A stretch of DNA of 64,000 bases from positions 19,433 through 83,432 of the forward strand of contig CAJCIQ010000163.1 of the NCBI GenBank assembly GCA_903970475.1. The letters are read 5' to 3'. The position numbers and the translations under genes are program-made. Under the pieces are notes generated by a model. It saw only the letters and a program-made list of their open reading frames with translations, was not told the DNA's origin and did not search any database. This stretch comes from Beijerinckiaceae bacterium. GTDB taxonomy: Bacteria; Bacteroidota; Bacteroidia; Chitinophagales; Chitinophagaceae. This document shows, one piece after another, positions 26,758-34,649 of this stretch (position 1 is its first letter; each line of letters starts with the position of its first letter).

Positions 26758-28365
26758 ATGAGAAAGTTAGCGCTCCTCCTTTGGATGCTATTGGTTACTT
26801 GGATCAGCACAAGCAGCAGAGCCGAGCAAGAGGCTCCCCCAATGCAGCCTGCCGGAGTTGTCCAGCCTGTTAATGCCCATCCCCTGAGCGTTCAGGCCAT
26901 AGACAGCTTGGTAGAAAGAAGCCTGAAGACCTTCCGGGTACCTGGGATAGCCGTAGCCGTTATTAAGGACGGAAAGGTAGTGCTGGCTAAGGGCTATGGG
27001 GTGAGGTCCATTCGTACCAATCTCCCCGTGGATGAGCATACTTTATTTGGAATAGCCTCCAATACCAAAGCTTTTACGGCGACCGCCCTGGGGATGTTGG
27101 TCGATGAAGGGAAGATCCATTGGGACGATAAAGTCAGGGATTATATTCCGGAGTTTCAACTCTATGATCCTTACGTCACGGAAACATTCACCATCCGCGA
27201 CCTGCTTACACATAGGAGCGGTATGGGATTGGGCGCAGGAGATTTAATGCTGTGGCCGGATTCCAATTATTTTACCCTTCAGGATATCATACATAACCTA
27301 CGTTACCTCAAGCCGGTCAGTGGATTCAGGGCTCAATATGCCTATGACAATAACCTTTACATCGTAGCAGGAGAAGTCGTTCACCGGGTTAGCGGTCAGA
27401 CCTGGGAAGATTTTGTGGAGCAACATATCCTTCAACCCCTGGGCATGAACCAAAGTGCGCCTTGTTTTGATATGCTCAAAGACACGTCCAATATCATAGA
27501 CGGCCATGAACTGGTTGAGGATAAACTTCAGGTAGTCAATAGAGATAAGCTACATGCCTCCCATCCGGCAGGAGGGATGAATGCCAACGTAGTGGATTTG
27601 AGCAAATGGGTACTCATGCACCTGGCCGGTGGAGCATATGAAGGCGGAAGGCTGATTTCTGTTGATGCCCACAAGGAACTTTGGACCCCTCAAACCATTA
27701 TCCCAGTTAACGGACCTGGATTATACAACACCCATTTTATGGACTATGGACTGGGTTTTGTCCTTTCCGATGTCATGGGCTACAAACAAGTTACGCACAA
27801 CGGAGGCTTAAGTGGAGTGGTTACTCAAATTACCATGATTCCTGAATTGCAATTAGGCATTATCGTTTTGACCAACCAGGACGATGTAGGGGCCCTCAAT
27901 GCGATTACCAACCAGATCAAAGATGGATACCTGGGCATTCAGGGCGCTGATAGGGTCGCCTTTTATGCGCAGGCCGAACAGCGCGCCCACAATAATGCCG
28001 ATAAGGTCACCGATTCCGTCTGGGCTTATATTCATGCTCAGGCCAGTACTACCCCACCAGAGCCGGGCCATTTCCTGGGAACCTATAGTGACCCATGGCT
28101 AGGGCAGGCCACCGTCAGCCTGAAAAATGGAAAACTTTGGCTGGACGTGAAAAAATCCCCCGACCTCTCAGGAGAATTGATCTGGTATAAGGGGAATACC
28201 TATGCGGCCCGTTGGACGGACAGGGCCATGGAAGCTGATGCTTTTGTCCTGTTCCGGTTGGATGAAGATGGTAATGGAGCTGGGTTCACCATGAAACCCA
28301 TTTCACCCCAGACCGATTTCAGTTACGATTTTCAGGACGTGAATTTCAGCCGGGCCAAGCCATAG
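26758..28365 (+). CDS. Class C beta-lactamase-like serine hydrolase
   Basis: I start at the ATG at 26758 (535 residues), which opens a signal peptide (MRKLALLLWMLL). The ATG-like codons from 26710 add 16 unlikely residues, and a TATCTTTT box sits just ahead at 26746. The serine-hydrolase motifs are S-x-x-K in IASNTKAFT (Ser near 100), Y-x-N in AYDNNLY (about 196) and HNGG near 347. A C-terminal beta-barrel domain with LGTYSDPWLGQATVSLKNGKL resembles DUF3471. The family includes esterases, D-aminopeptidases and PBP-like enzymes; true beta-lactamase activity is not implied. It is exported, probably periplasmic. A 19-bp tandem repeat begins 5 bases after the stop. Confidence 0.9.
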   Translation: MRKLALLLWMLLVTWISTSSRAEQEAPPMQPAGVVQPVNAHPLSVQAIDSLVERSLKTFRVPGIAVAVIKDGKVVLAKGYGVRSIRTNLPVDEHTLFGIASNTKAFTATALGMLVDEGKIHWDDKVRDYIPEFQLYDPYVTETFTIRDLLTHRSGMGLGAGDLMLWPDSNYFTLQDIIHNLRYLKPVSGFRAQYAYDNNLYIVAGEVVHRVSGQTWEDFVEQHILQPLGMNQSAPCFDMLKDTSNIIDGHELVEDKLQVVNRDKLHASHPAGGMNANVVDLSKWVLMHLAGGAYEGGRLISVDAHKELWTPQTIIPVNGPGLYNTHFMDYGLGFVLSDVMGYKQVTHNGGLSGVVTQITMIPELQLGIIVLTNQDDVGALNAITNQIKDGYLGIQGADRVAFYAQAEQRAHNNADKVTDSVWAYIHAQASTTPPEPGHFLGTYSDPWLGQATVSLKNGKLWLDVKKSPDLSGELIWYKGNTYAARWTDRAMEADAFVLFRLDEDGNGAGFTMKPISPQTDFSYDFQDVNFSRAKP

Positions 28366-28369
28366 CCCT

Positions 28370-28459
28370 CGGTCAGCGCAATACCCCTCGGACAGCCCAA
28401 TACCCCATGGACCGCGCGATACCCCACAGACCACGCAATACCCCACGGACCACATCCCA
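28370..28459. repeat. 19-bp imperfect tandem repeat, about 4.5 copies
   Basis: Units begin at 28370, 28389, 28408, 28427 and 28446 (partial). Most follow CGGACCACGCAATACCCCA with a few substitutions; each full unit ends in a T/A after TACCCC. The array starts right after the serine hydrolase stop and ends before the signal peptidase promoter. The unit length is not a multiple of three and no gene crosses it. No inverted symmetry or T-run marks it as a terminator. Confidence 0.85.
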
Positions 28460-28496
28460 AGCTAGGGCCTCCAAAAATTTCCCGACCCGGGTGTAA

Positions 28497-28504
28497 TATT
28501 TTTG
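28497..28504 (+). promoter_or_regulatory. Bacteroidota -7 promoter box for signal peptidase I
   Basis: TATTTTTG matches TAnnTTTG exactly and ends 27 bases before the ATG at 28532. A TTTG -33 element is not clear in the A/T stretch at 28472-28480. It supports choosing the ATG at 28532 over the TTG at 28502, which falls within the box. Confidence 0.5.
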
Positions 28505-28531
28505 CCAAGTCTCCGACCCATAGGTAAATCG

Positions 28532-30028
28532 ATGTTACCCATGGGTTGGATAACCTTTCTATTAGGTTTAGGTTTAGCAGAATATGGCCTTTACGGCATG
28601 TTCCGGAAAGCAGGCATAACAGATTGGAAGGCGTGGATACCTTATTATAATACCTGGGAGATGGTTAAAGTCTCCCAGAAAAGGAAATGGATCTTTTTCT
28701 GCCAGTTCATTCCCTTTGCGGGCCCCTTTTTTACCTTGGCTATAACCATAGACTTTGTAAAACTATTCGGCCGCTTCAGCCTGATTGATCATGCACTGGC
28801 CGTATTCGCACCCTTTGCGTATTTGCCATATCTGGGGTTTAGCGCCAGCATCAAATACACGGGCGTGGTCCCACACACCAAAGGTGTGGTGCGGGAATGG
28901 ATAGATGCAGCCGTATTCGCAGTCGTGGCCGCTACCCTGATCCGCATCTTCATCTTCGAGCCCTTCGAGATTCCTACCCCTTCCATGGAAAAAAGCTTAC
29001 TGGTGGGCGATTATTTATTTGTCTCTAAGATGAGTTATGGGCCCCGTTTACCCAATACACCGATGGCCATTCCCTTTGTTCATAACACCATTGGCAGTAT
29101 TAAATCGTATGCAGAATGGATACACTGGCCCTACAGGAGGGTATGGTCTTCTCCCATAAACAGGGGAGATGCCGTCGTCTTCAATTTTCCTGTCGGGGAC
29201 ACCAGCATAGACCTGCCCAACTTTGGCTCCCAGATTACTTATTACCAGCAATGCCGGTCCATAGGTCGCCAAGCGGTGCTCAATGATCCGGAAGGCTATC
29301 CTTTGGTGATCAGGCCTGTGGATAAAAGAGAAAACTTTATCAAACGATGCACAGGCGTTCCCGAAGATACCCTTCAGGTCATCAATAGGCAGGTATACGT
29401 CAATGGGCAACCGACGCTCAATCCCGCTGGTGCAGAATGGAGGTATATGGTCACCACAGCGGCTAACCCCTTGTCTTATGATTTTCTGTCAGACTCCCTG
29501 CACATCAGGGCCGATGAAGATACCAATGGAAATTATTTGCAGATCAGCCGGACACAGGCTTATCTGATCATGACGGACGAACAAGTGGAAAAAACCAAAA
29601 GGCAAGCCGGCGTAGTTGCGGTCACTCCTTACTTACCAGTAGCCAATGATCCGGATCTGTTTCCCTATGACACCGCAAATTACCGCTGGAGCGAGGACAA
29701 TTACGGCCCTATCTGGATACCGGCCAAAGGAGCTACCATTCAACTCACCTTAAGGAACCTATCCCTATATGAACGTATCATCAACGTCTATGAAGGCAAC
29801 CACCTGGAAGTAAAAAACGGGCAAGTATTCATCAATGGACAACCCTCCACCCAGTATACGTTTAGGATGAATTACTACTGGATGATGGGAGACAACCGGC
29901 ACAACTCCGAAGACTCCCGGTACTGGGGTTTTGTTCCCGAGGACCATATTGTAGGCAAGGCCATCCTTATCTGGATGAGCTGGGACCACGGCCCCCGCTG
30001 GAATAGGATTTTCAAAAGCGTTCAGTAA
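28532..30028 (+). CDS. lepB: Signal peptidase I, long Bacteroidota form
   Basis: The protein is 498 residues from the ATG at 28532 (a TTG 10 codons earlier is less likely; see the promoter box). The N-terminal 120 residues are membrane helices with KAGITDWKAWIPYYNTWEM, resembling the DUF5684 domain often fused to signal peptidases in this phylum. The catalytic Ser is in IPTPSMEKSLLVGDY (near 151) and the general-base Lys in ENFIKRCTGVPEDT (near 270). The end has MMGDNRHNSEDSRYWGFVPEDHIVG. A large insert between the Lys box and the last box explains the length. It cuts signal peptides on the outer face of the inner membrane. Its last 17 bases overlap the convergent hydroxylase gene. Confidence 0.96.
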   Translation: MLPMGWITFLLGLGLAEYGLYGMFRKAGITDWKAWIPYYNTWEMVKVSQKRKWIFFCQFIPFAGPFFTLAITIDFVKLFGRFSLIDHALAVFAPFAYLPYLGFSASIKYTGVVPHTKGVVREWIDAAVFAVVAATLIRIFIFEPFEIPTPSMEKSLLVGDYLFVSKMSYGPRLPNTPMAIPFVHNTIGSIKSYAEWIHWPYRRVWSSPINRGDAVVFNFPVGDTSIDLPNFGSQITYYQQCRSIGRQAVLNDPEGYPLVIRPVDKRENFIKRCTGVPEDTLQVINRQVYVNGQPTLNPAGAEWRYMVTTAANPLSYDFLSDSLHIRADEDTNGNYLQISRTQAYLIMTDEQVEKTKRQAGVVAVTPYLPVANDPDLFPYDTANYRWSEDNYGPIWIPAKGATIQLTLRNLSLYERIINVYEGNHLEVKNGQVFINGQPSTQYTFRMNYYWMMGDNRHNSEDSRYWGFVPEDHIVGKAILIWMSWDHGPRWNRIFKSVQ

Positions 30029-31067
30029 CTTGGTTGAATGAAATCGGTGCATCCCCCACCAATGGTCCACCCTGGGAAAGTTCGCTTCCTTCTTTTTTAG
30101 ATTTGAAGAAGGGCCATAGGAACTGAGCATACCATTCCTCTTCCATATAATGCTTGATACCAAAGGAAGAAGGATACTTCCTGGAAATAATGCCCGTACC
30201 AAATATGATATCCCAGAGGAAAAACATGTTCCCAAAATTCCCCTTGTAGTGCCCAACCCCATCACCGCTTGTATCGGCGTGGTGAGCCTGATGGGTCGCG
30301 GGAGTAGAAATCAACCTTTCCAATACCCAGGCCACCGGATGTAAGGCCCTGTATTTATAGAAGGGCTTGTCCCAGGGAATGCTGGAGTGGGCCAAAGTGG
30401 TGATAATACCTTTGATCACCCCAACAAACAAAGCCGCATAGCCTAAGCCCAGGTATACCAGGGCGGCCGTGAGATAGATCTGAGAGAAAAAGACCGTGTA
30501 TATCAGGTTCTGGCGGCTGGCCATGGCCATACCCATATAGGGAGCGCTGTGGTGCGTACGATGAAACCTCCACATAAAGGGCACCTGATGATGCAGGCGG
30601 TGATACCAGTATTGAGTCAGGTCGTCGGCCACCGCAATGATGAGAAATCCCCACCAGAAAGGCACCCAGTTAAACACACCCTTCAAACCAGGAAGGGCAT
30701 GGGGCAATAGCCACAAGGTAAAGTAGGTCAGGAACGGACGTATAACAACCCTGGGCGCTACGAAACAAACGATGTCCAGGATACGCTCGTTTTTCTTCCA
30801 GCGGTTTTCGTACAAATGAGCGCCAAACTCCACCAGACCGAGGACCACCATCAAAACAGGAAGTCCCCAGGTACTAAGGTTTTTAAATATGACCTCTATC
30901 CAGACGGGGAGGTTATATTCCCATCCCGGAGCAGTACTATGCAACCAGGGCTTTGCGCCCGTCCAGTAAAATACCAGAAACATCAGGGCTACAGGAGTGA
31001 TATACAATAACAGGCTCACCAGGGCATCCCTGGTAATGTGCAGGCCTTTAATGGAAGATGTCGACAT
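30012..31067 (-). CDS. Sterol desaturase/fatty acid hydroxylase-family membrane protein
   Basis: This 351-residue protein has about six hydrophobic helices and the histidine clusters of the diiron family: YWYHRLHHQ, FHRTHHSAPYMG and THQAHHADTSGDG. Together they supply the eight His of the active site. The family hydroxylates or desaturates lipids at the membrane. It is the last gene of the minus-strand run sulfatase, small peptide, hydroxylase, with 18 bases after the small peptide stop. A role in modifying a membrane lipid, or a lipid freed by the sulfatase, would be inference. The 3' end overlaps lepB by 17 bases. Confidence 0.9.
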   Translation of the reverse strand: MSTSSIKGLHITRDALVSLLLYITPVALMFLVFYWTGAKPWLHSTAPGWEYNLPVWIEVIFKNLSTWGLPVLMVVLGLVEFGAHLYENRWKKNERILDIVCFVAPRVVIRPFLTYFTLWLLPHALPGLKGVFNWVPFWWGFLIIAVADDLTQYWYHRLHHQVPFMWRFHRTHHSAPYMGMAMASRQNLIYTVFFSQIYLTAALVYLGLGYAALFVGVIKGIITTLAHSSIPWDKPFYKYRALHPVAWVLERLISTPATHQAHHADTSGDGVGHYKGNFGNMFFLWDIIFGTGIISRKYPSSFGIKHYMEEEWYAQFLWPFFKSKKEGSELSQGGPLVGDAPISFNQVTERF

Positions 31068-31085
31068 ACATAAGGGTTTGTATAG

Positions 31086-31202
31086 TTAGAGTAAATGGCG
31101 TACCAGCCAAAGAGCAAGCAGGAATAGGACTAGTGGTACGATCAGTACCACCAGTCCTACGCCTATCTTTTTGCTAAGGGTATATACATCTTGACGCGTC
31201 AT
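31086..31202 (-). CDS. 38-residue single-span membrane peptide
   Basis: The ATG at 31202-31200 overlaps the sulfatase TGA as ATGA, a classic translational coupling. The frame runs 38 codons to TAA at 31086. The translation starts MTRQDVYTLSKKIG and continues as one long hydrophobic helix (about residues 15-35, with one Pro in VLIVPLVLFLL) ending in WLVRHLL. The N-terminus is polar with two Lys, so it should stay in the cytoplasm by the positive-inside rule. It is 18 bases from the next gene. The tight packing between two real genes on both sides argues for a real gene, not noise. I know no family for it. A partner role for the sulfatase or hydroxylase is guesswork. Confidence 0.68.
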   Translation of the reverse strand: MTRQDVYTLSKKIGVGLVVLIVPLVLFLLALWLVRHLL

Positions 31203-33031
31203 AATTTTGCATTAGCGTGAATCCTACGGTGGAATACATCTTCCCAATCTATATATGGATAGATATGGTATTGTTTGGCATCCTGCTCAAACTGAGCCTT
31301 GAGTTCAGCCAGCTTCTCCGGATTTTTCTTAGCCAGGTCCACCTGTTCATTGAAATCCGTATTCAGGTTGTACAATTCCCATACGTCCTTATCCCAGTCC
31401 CTGACAACGTGGGTCGTATCTTTTGCCTGACCCGTCAGATCCAGGATATCCGGGTGGTGATAGGTCTCAGCCTTCCATCCATCTTTATACACAGAGCGGG
31501 CTCCGAATATGTAATAGTATTGCTCCGTATGCCTGGAAGGCGCATCCTTATGGTCAAAACTGTACACCAGGGAAGTACCCTGAAGGGAATCCTGGACAAT
31601 GCCCCGGATGGAAGCCGGTTGGGGTATATGCAGGAACTCTTCTACGGTTGGCAGGATGTCTATGACGTGTCCATACTGGGTACGTATTCCACCCTTGTCC
31701 GTGATGGATTTAGGATAAAACACGATCAAAGGGTTACGGGTTCCGCCTTCTGAGTTGGCGTCCTGCTTCCAGTATTTGAAAGGCGCATTGGCGGCCTGGG
31801 CCCAGCCCAAAGGGTAGTTGGTATTGTGCCCTGAAGGGGTACCGATTTCCCCAATGCTGTCCAAGTTACGCTTTACAGCTACATCCTCGGGATCTGCTTT
31901 TCCGAACAAACCCTTGTTGATGGTTCCCTCCAGGGTACCTTCTTTGGACGCGCCATTATCTCCTATGATGACCAGTACCAGGGTATTATCGAGTTGGCCG
32001 CTTTCCTTTAAATAGGAAATCAGTCTGCCCACCTGATGATCTGCATATGTCAGGTAAGCCGCATAGATTTCCATAAAGCGGGCATACACTTTTTTCTCAT
32101 CCGGCGTCAGGCTGGTCCAGGCAGCAATATTGGGGTTGCGGGCCGGAAGGGTTGCATTGGCTGGGATAATGCCCAACCGCTTTTGATTGGCAAATACCTT
32201 TTCCCTGTATACATCCCAACCCTCATCGAATTTACCTTTATAGATATCCCTCCATTCTTCAGGCACCTGATGGGGAGCATGAGTAGCACCTGGAGCATAA
32301 TACAAGAAGAAAGGTTTATTGGGAGCGGCTTTATGCTGGGCCTGGATATAGGAAATAGCTTTGTCGGTAATCTGCTCGTTCAGGTTTCTTCCGTCTGGTC
32401 TCACATGCGCATTGTCTTCCACCAGATCCGGTTGATATTGATCCGTCTGGGAACCCAGGAACCCGAAATTCCGGTCAAACCCCTTTCCGCTGGGCCAATG
32501 GTCGAAGGGGCCAGCATCCGTAGCCTCTTCATCAGGTGTTAGTCCGTACTTGCCTACTGTGAAGGTGTTGTACCCAGCATTCCTCAGTACCTCAGCAATG
32601 GTACCATCCTGGGAAGGTATACGTCCATCCCATCCAGGAAAACCTGCCGACATCACGATATGCGAAAAACCACCTTCGTGCACGAAATGGTGATTACGGC
32701 CGGTGAGCAGAGCCGAACGCGTCGGCGCACATATGCCTGCCGTATGGAAATTGGTATAGCGTAGACCATTTGCCGCCAGGCTATCAAAAGTAGGCGTGGG
32801 GATCAGGCCCCCAAACGTAGAGGTGGCGCCGAATCCAACGTCATCCAGCAATATCAGGACCACGTTGGGCGATCCCGCCGGTGGCTTTACCGGTTGAGGC
32901 CACCACTCTTTACTTTCCGCCAGGGTACGGCCTACCGTGCCCCGGTAGGAAGTATCCTGGGCCCGGACCTCCAGAGAGGCCCAGGTTCCAAGGATGATCC
33001 CAACTGCAAAGGGAATATGTCTTAGGTTCAT
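31199..33031 (-). CDS. Arylsulfatase-family enzyme, unusual active site
   Basis: The 610-residue exported protein has a signal peptide ending near residue 24. The sulfatase signature CAPTRSALLTG (C-x-P-x-R; Cys near 100, to become formylglycine) is present. Metal ligands are seen in ILLDDVGFG and IGDNGAS, with a His in GATHAPH and a Lys in the KYWKQD segment. Where related enzymes have G-K-W-H, it reads GKYGLTPDEE near residue 160, so the His two after the Lys is Gly. Later DQYQPDL replaces a usual DQYHP. It stands after the SusCD genes, so it probably removes sulfate from an imported glycan or ester. No maturase gene is visible here. Confidence 0.9.
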   Translation of the reverse strand: MNLRHIPFAVGIILGTWASLEVRAQDTSYRGTVGRTLAESKEWWPQPVKPPAGSPNVVLILLDDVGFGATSTFGGLIPTPTFDSLAANGLRYTNFHTAGICAPTRSALLTGRNHHFVHEGGFSHIVMSAGFPGWDGRIPSQDGTIAEVLRNAGYNTFTVGKYGLTPDEEATDAGPFDHWPSGKGFDRNFGFLGSQTDQYQPDLVEDNAHVRPDGRNLNEQITDKAISYIQAQHKAAPNKPFFLYYAPGATHAPHQVPEEWRDIYKGKFDEGWDVYREKVFANQKRLGIIPANATLPARNPNIAAWTSLTPDEKKVYARFMEIYAAYLTYADHQVGRLISYLKESGQLDNTLVLVIIGDNGASKEGTLEGTINKGLFGKADPEDVAVKRNLDSIGEIGTPSGHNTNYPLGWAQAANAPFKYWKQDANSEGGTRNPLIVFYPKSITDKGGIRTQYGHVIDILPTVEEFLHIPQPASIRGIVQDSLQGTSLVYSFDHKDAPSRHTEQYYYIFGARSVYKDGWKAETYHHPDILDLTGQAKDTTHVVRDWDKDVWELYNLNTDFNEQVDLAKKNPEKLAELKAQFEQDAKQYHIYPYIDWEDVFHRRIHANAKL

Positions 33032-33157
33032 TTGGTTGTTATTTTGATTTAAGGAAAAACAAATGCTTTACTTCTTTAAGGCTTTCTGGATCTCGGGTTT
33101 GCTGGGTCTCTGACTCCCTGATTCCATTCATCCGGTTCCCAGGCGCCGGCGTGAAGC

Positions 33158-34648
33158 CTACCATCCAGGGTTTTGCGTCAGGTAAGGGTCTAACTGCAAT
33201 TCCGTCAGCGGTATAGGGAACAGCGTGTCTTTGGGTGAGGCGCCACCTCCGTTGGCTATTTGTTTGGGACCTACGGCATTCAGGGCATCATAGAGGTAGC
33301 TTCCACCCCGGCGCACCAGGTCAAACCAACGATGACCTTCCTGTATGAACTCCTTACGATTCTCCAGGAATACCGAATCCCTGAAATCTGATTGATTCAA
33401 CCCCACCGTCAGGTCCGGCACACTAGCCCTTTCCCTGACTTGATTGATGGCCAGGTAGGCTTGAGCGGTTGGTCCACCATTGAGCTCGTTGAGCACCTCG
33501 GCCTCCAGGAGTAGGATTTCTGCGTAGCGGATGACGGGATAGTTCATCCCGCTTTTTGCCTGATTATTCAGGGGAGACAACGAATAGTCCACAAACTTAT
33601 TGAAGTAGGGGGTATAAGCCGTTTTATACACGATGGTCTGACCGGTGGCAGCATTATATTGGGTCGTATAGAAGGTTACATTATAACGCTTATCCGTAGG
33701 GGAAAACAACTGGGAAACGCTGCTGTCTGCCGGCACGTCAATAGGCCAGGTGGCTGGATTGAAGGCCAAAAAGCTTTCACTCAGGTATTGCTGAGAGTTG
33801 AGCGCTCCCAGATTAGATTCGAACTGTACAGAGAAGATATGCTCTATCCCATTTTTGGTAGGCCGCTGGAAAGCATCCTGATAATTGGGGAATAAGCCGT
33901 ACTTCCCTGAATTGATTACGATCTGCAATTGGGTCCAGGCGTCCGTCCAGTCTTTACGCGTGACATATACCTTAGCCAACAAAGCATGTGCTGCCCCGCT
34001 GGTAGCCCTTCCTACATTGGCCCCTGTATAGGATGCAGGCAGGTTAGTAGCATCGTTCAGGTCTGAAATAATCTGGTTATAGATGCTGTCTACCGAAGTG
34101 CGGCCTACCAGCAATGCACTTACTTCTACGGTAGTAGGGTCGTGCAATACCAGGGGAACGGCCCCAAAGAGGCGCACCAGGTTGAAGTACAACAAGGCCC
34201 TGATGAACTTTGCTTCCCTGATCAACCGGGGCTGTGTAGTGGTATCCGTAAACTGGGAGGCAGGAATATTGGGGATATTATCGATGGCAACATTGGCCCT
34301 GCTGATCCCATAATAATGCTGCTCCCAGGTTTTATGTACCCGGTCATTGGAGGATACGTAAGTGGCCGTACCCAGGGCCCTTACGTCCGGATTGGTATTG
34401 GAAGGGCTGTATATCTGGTTATCACTTCCGTTCTCGACCAGCAGGTTCAGGTTCCTGCCGTAAATGGGGAAGTCATTGGCCGGATCAGAGTTGAGGGCAC
34501 TATATGCCGCCGTTACCGCAGCCACTGCATCGGAGGACGTTTTATAAAACTGACTGCTCACGATGGTGGCGCTGGGATTCTCCGATAGTTTATTGCAGGA
34601 GGACAGCACCAGCGCTGGTAGTGCTATCCCTAATAAGAGCTTTTTCAT
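33158..34648 (-). CDS. SusD/RagB-family nutrient-binding lipoprotein
   Basis: The 496-residue protein has a signal peptide and lipobox VLSSCNK (Cys near 18). The helical TPR-like body holds REAKFIRALLYFNLVRLFG, AKVYVTRKDWTDAWTQL and a late RYAEILLLEAEVLNEL, which are typical SusD stretches. The C-terminus has ENRKEFIQEGHRWFDLVRRG and SPKDTLFPIPLTELQLDPYLTQNPGW (described in parts), the standard SusD end (F-P-I-P ... N-P-G-[WY]). It starts 1 base after the SusC stop and is 126 bases before the sulfatase start. It binds the ligand at the cell surface over the SusC channel. Confidence 0.96.
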   Translation of the reverse strand: MKKLLLGIALPALVLSSCNKLSENPSATIVSSQFYKTSSDAVAAVTAAYSALNSDPANDFPIYGRNLNLLVENGSDNQIYSPSNTNPDVRALGTATYVSSNDRVHKTWEQHYYGISRANVAIDNIPNIPASQFTDTTTQPRLIREAKFIRALLYFNLVRLFGAVPLVLHDPTTVEVSALLVGRTSVDSIYNQIISDLNDATNLPASYTGANVGRATSGAAHALLAKVYVTRKDWTDAWTQLQIVINSGKYGLFPNYQDAFQRPTKNGIEHIFSVQFESNLGALNSQQYLSESFLAFNPATWPIDVPADSSVSQLFSPTDKRYNVTFYTTQYNAATGQTIVYKTAYTPYFNKFVDYSLSPLNNQAKSGMNYPVIRYAEILLLEAEVLNELNGGPTAQAYLAINQVRERASVPDLTVGLNQSDFRDSVFLENRKEFIQEGHRWFDLVRRGGSYLYDALNAVGPKQIANGGGASPKDTLFPIPLTELQLDPYLTQNPGW

Positions 34649-34649
34649 A

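Noticed and set aside
32036..32542. Plus-strand 168-codon open frame inside the sulfatase gene
   Set aside because: Antisense to clear sulfatase coding sequence, with no family features.
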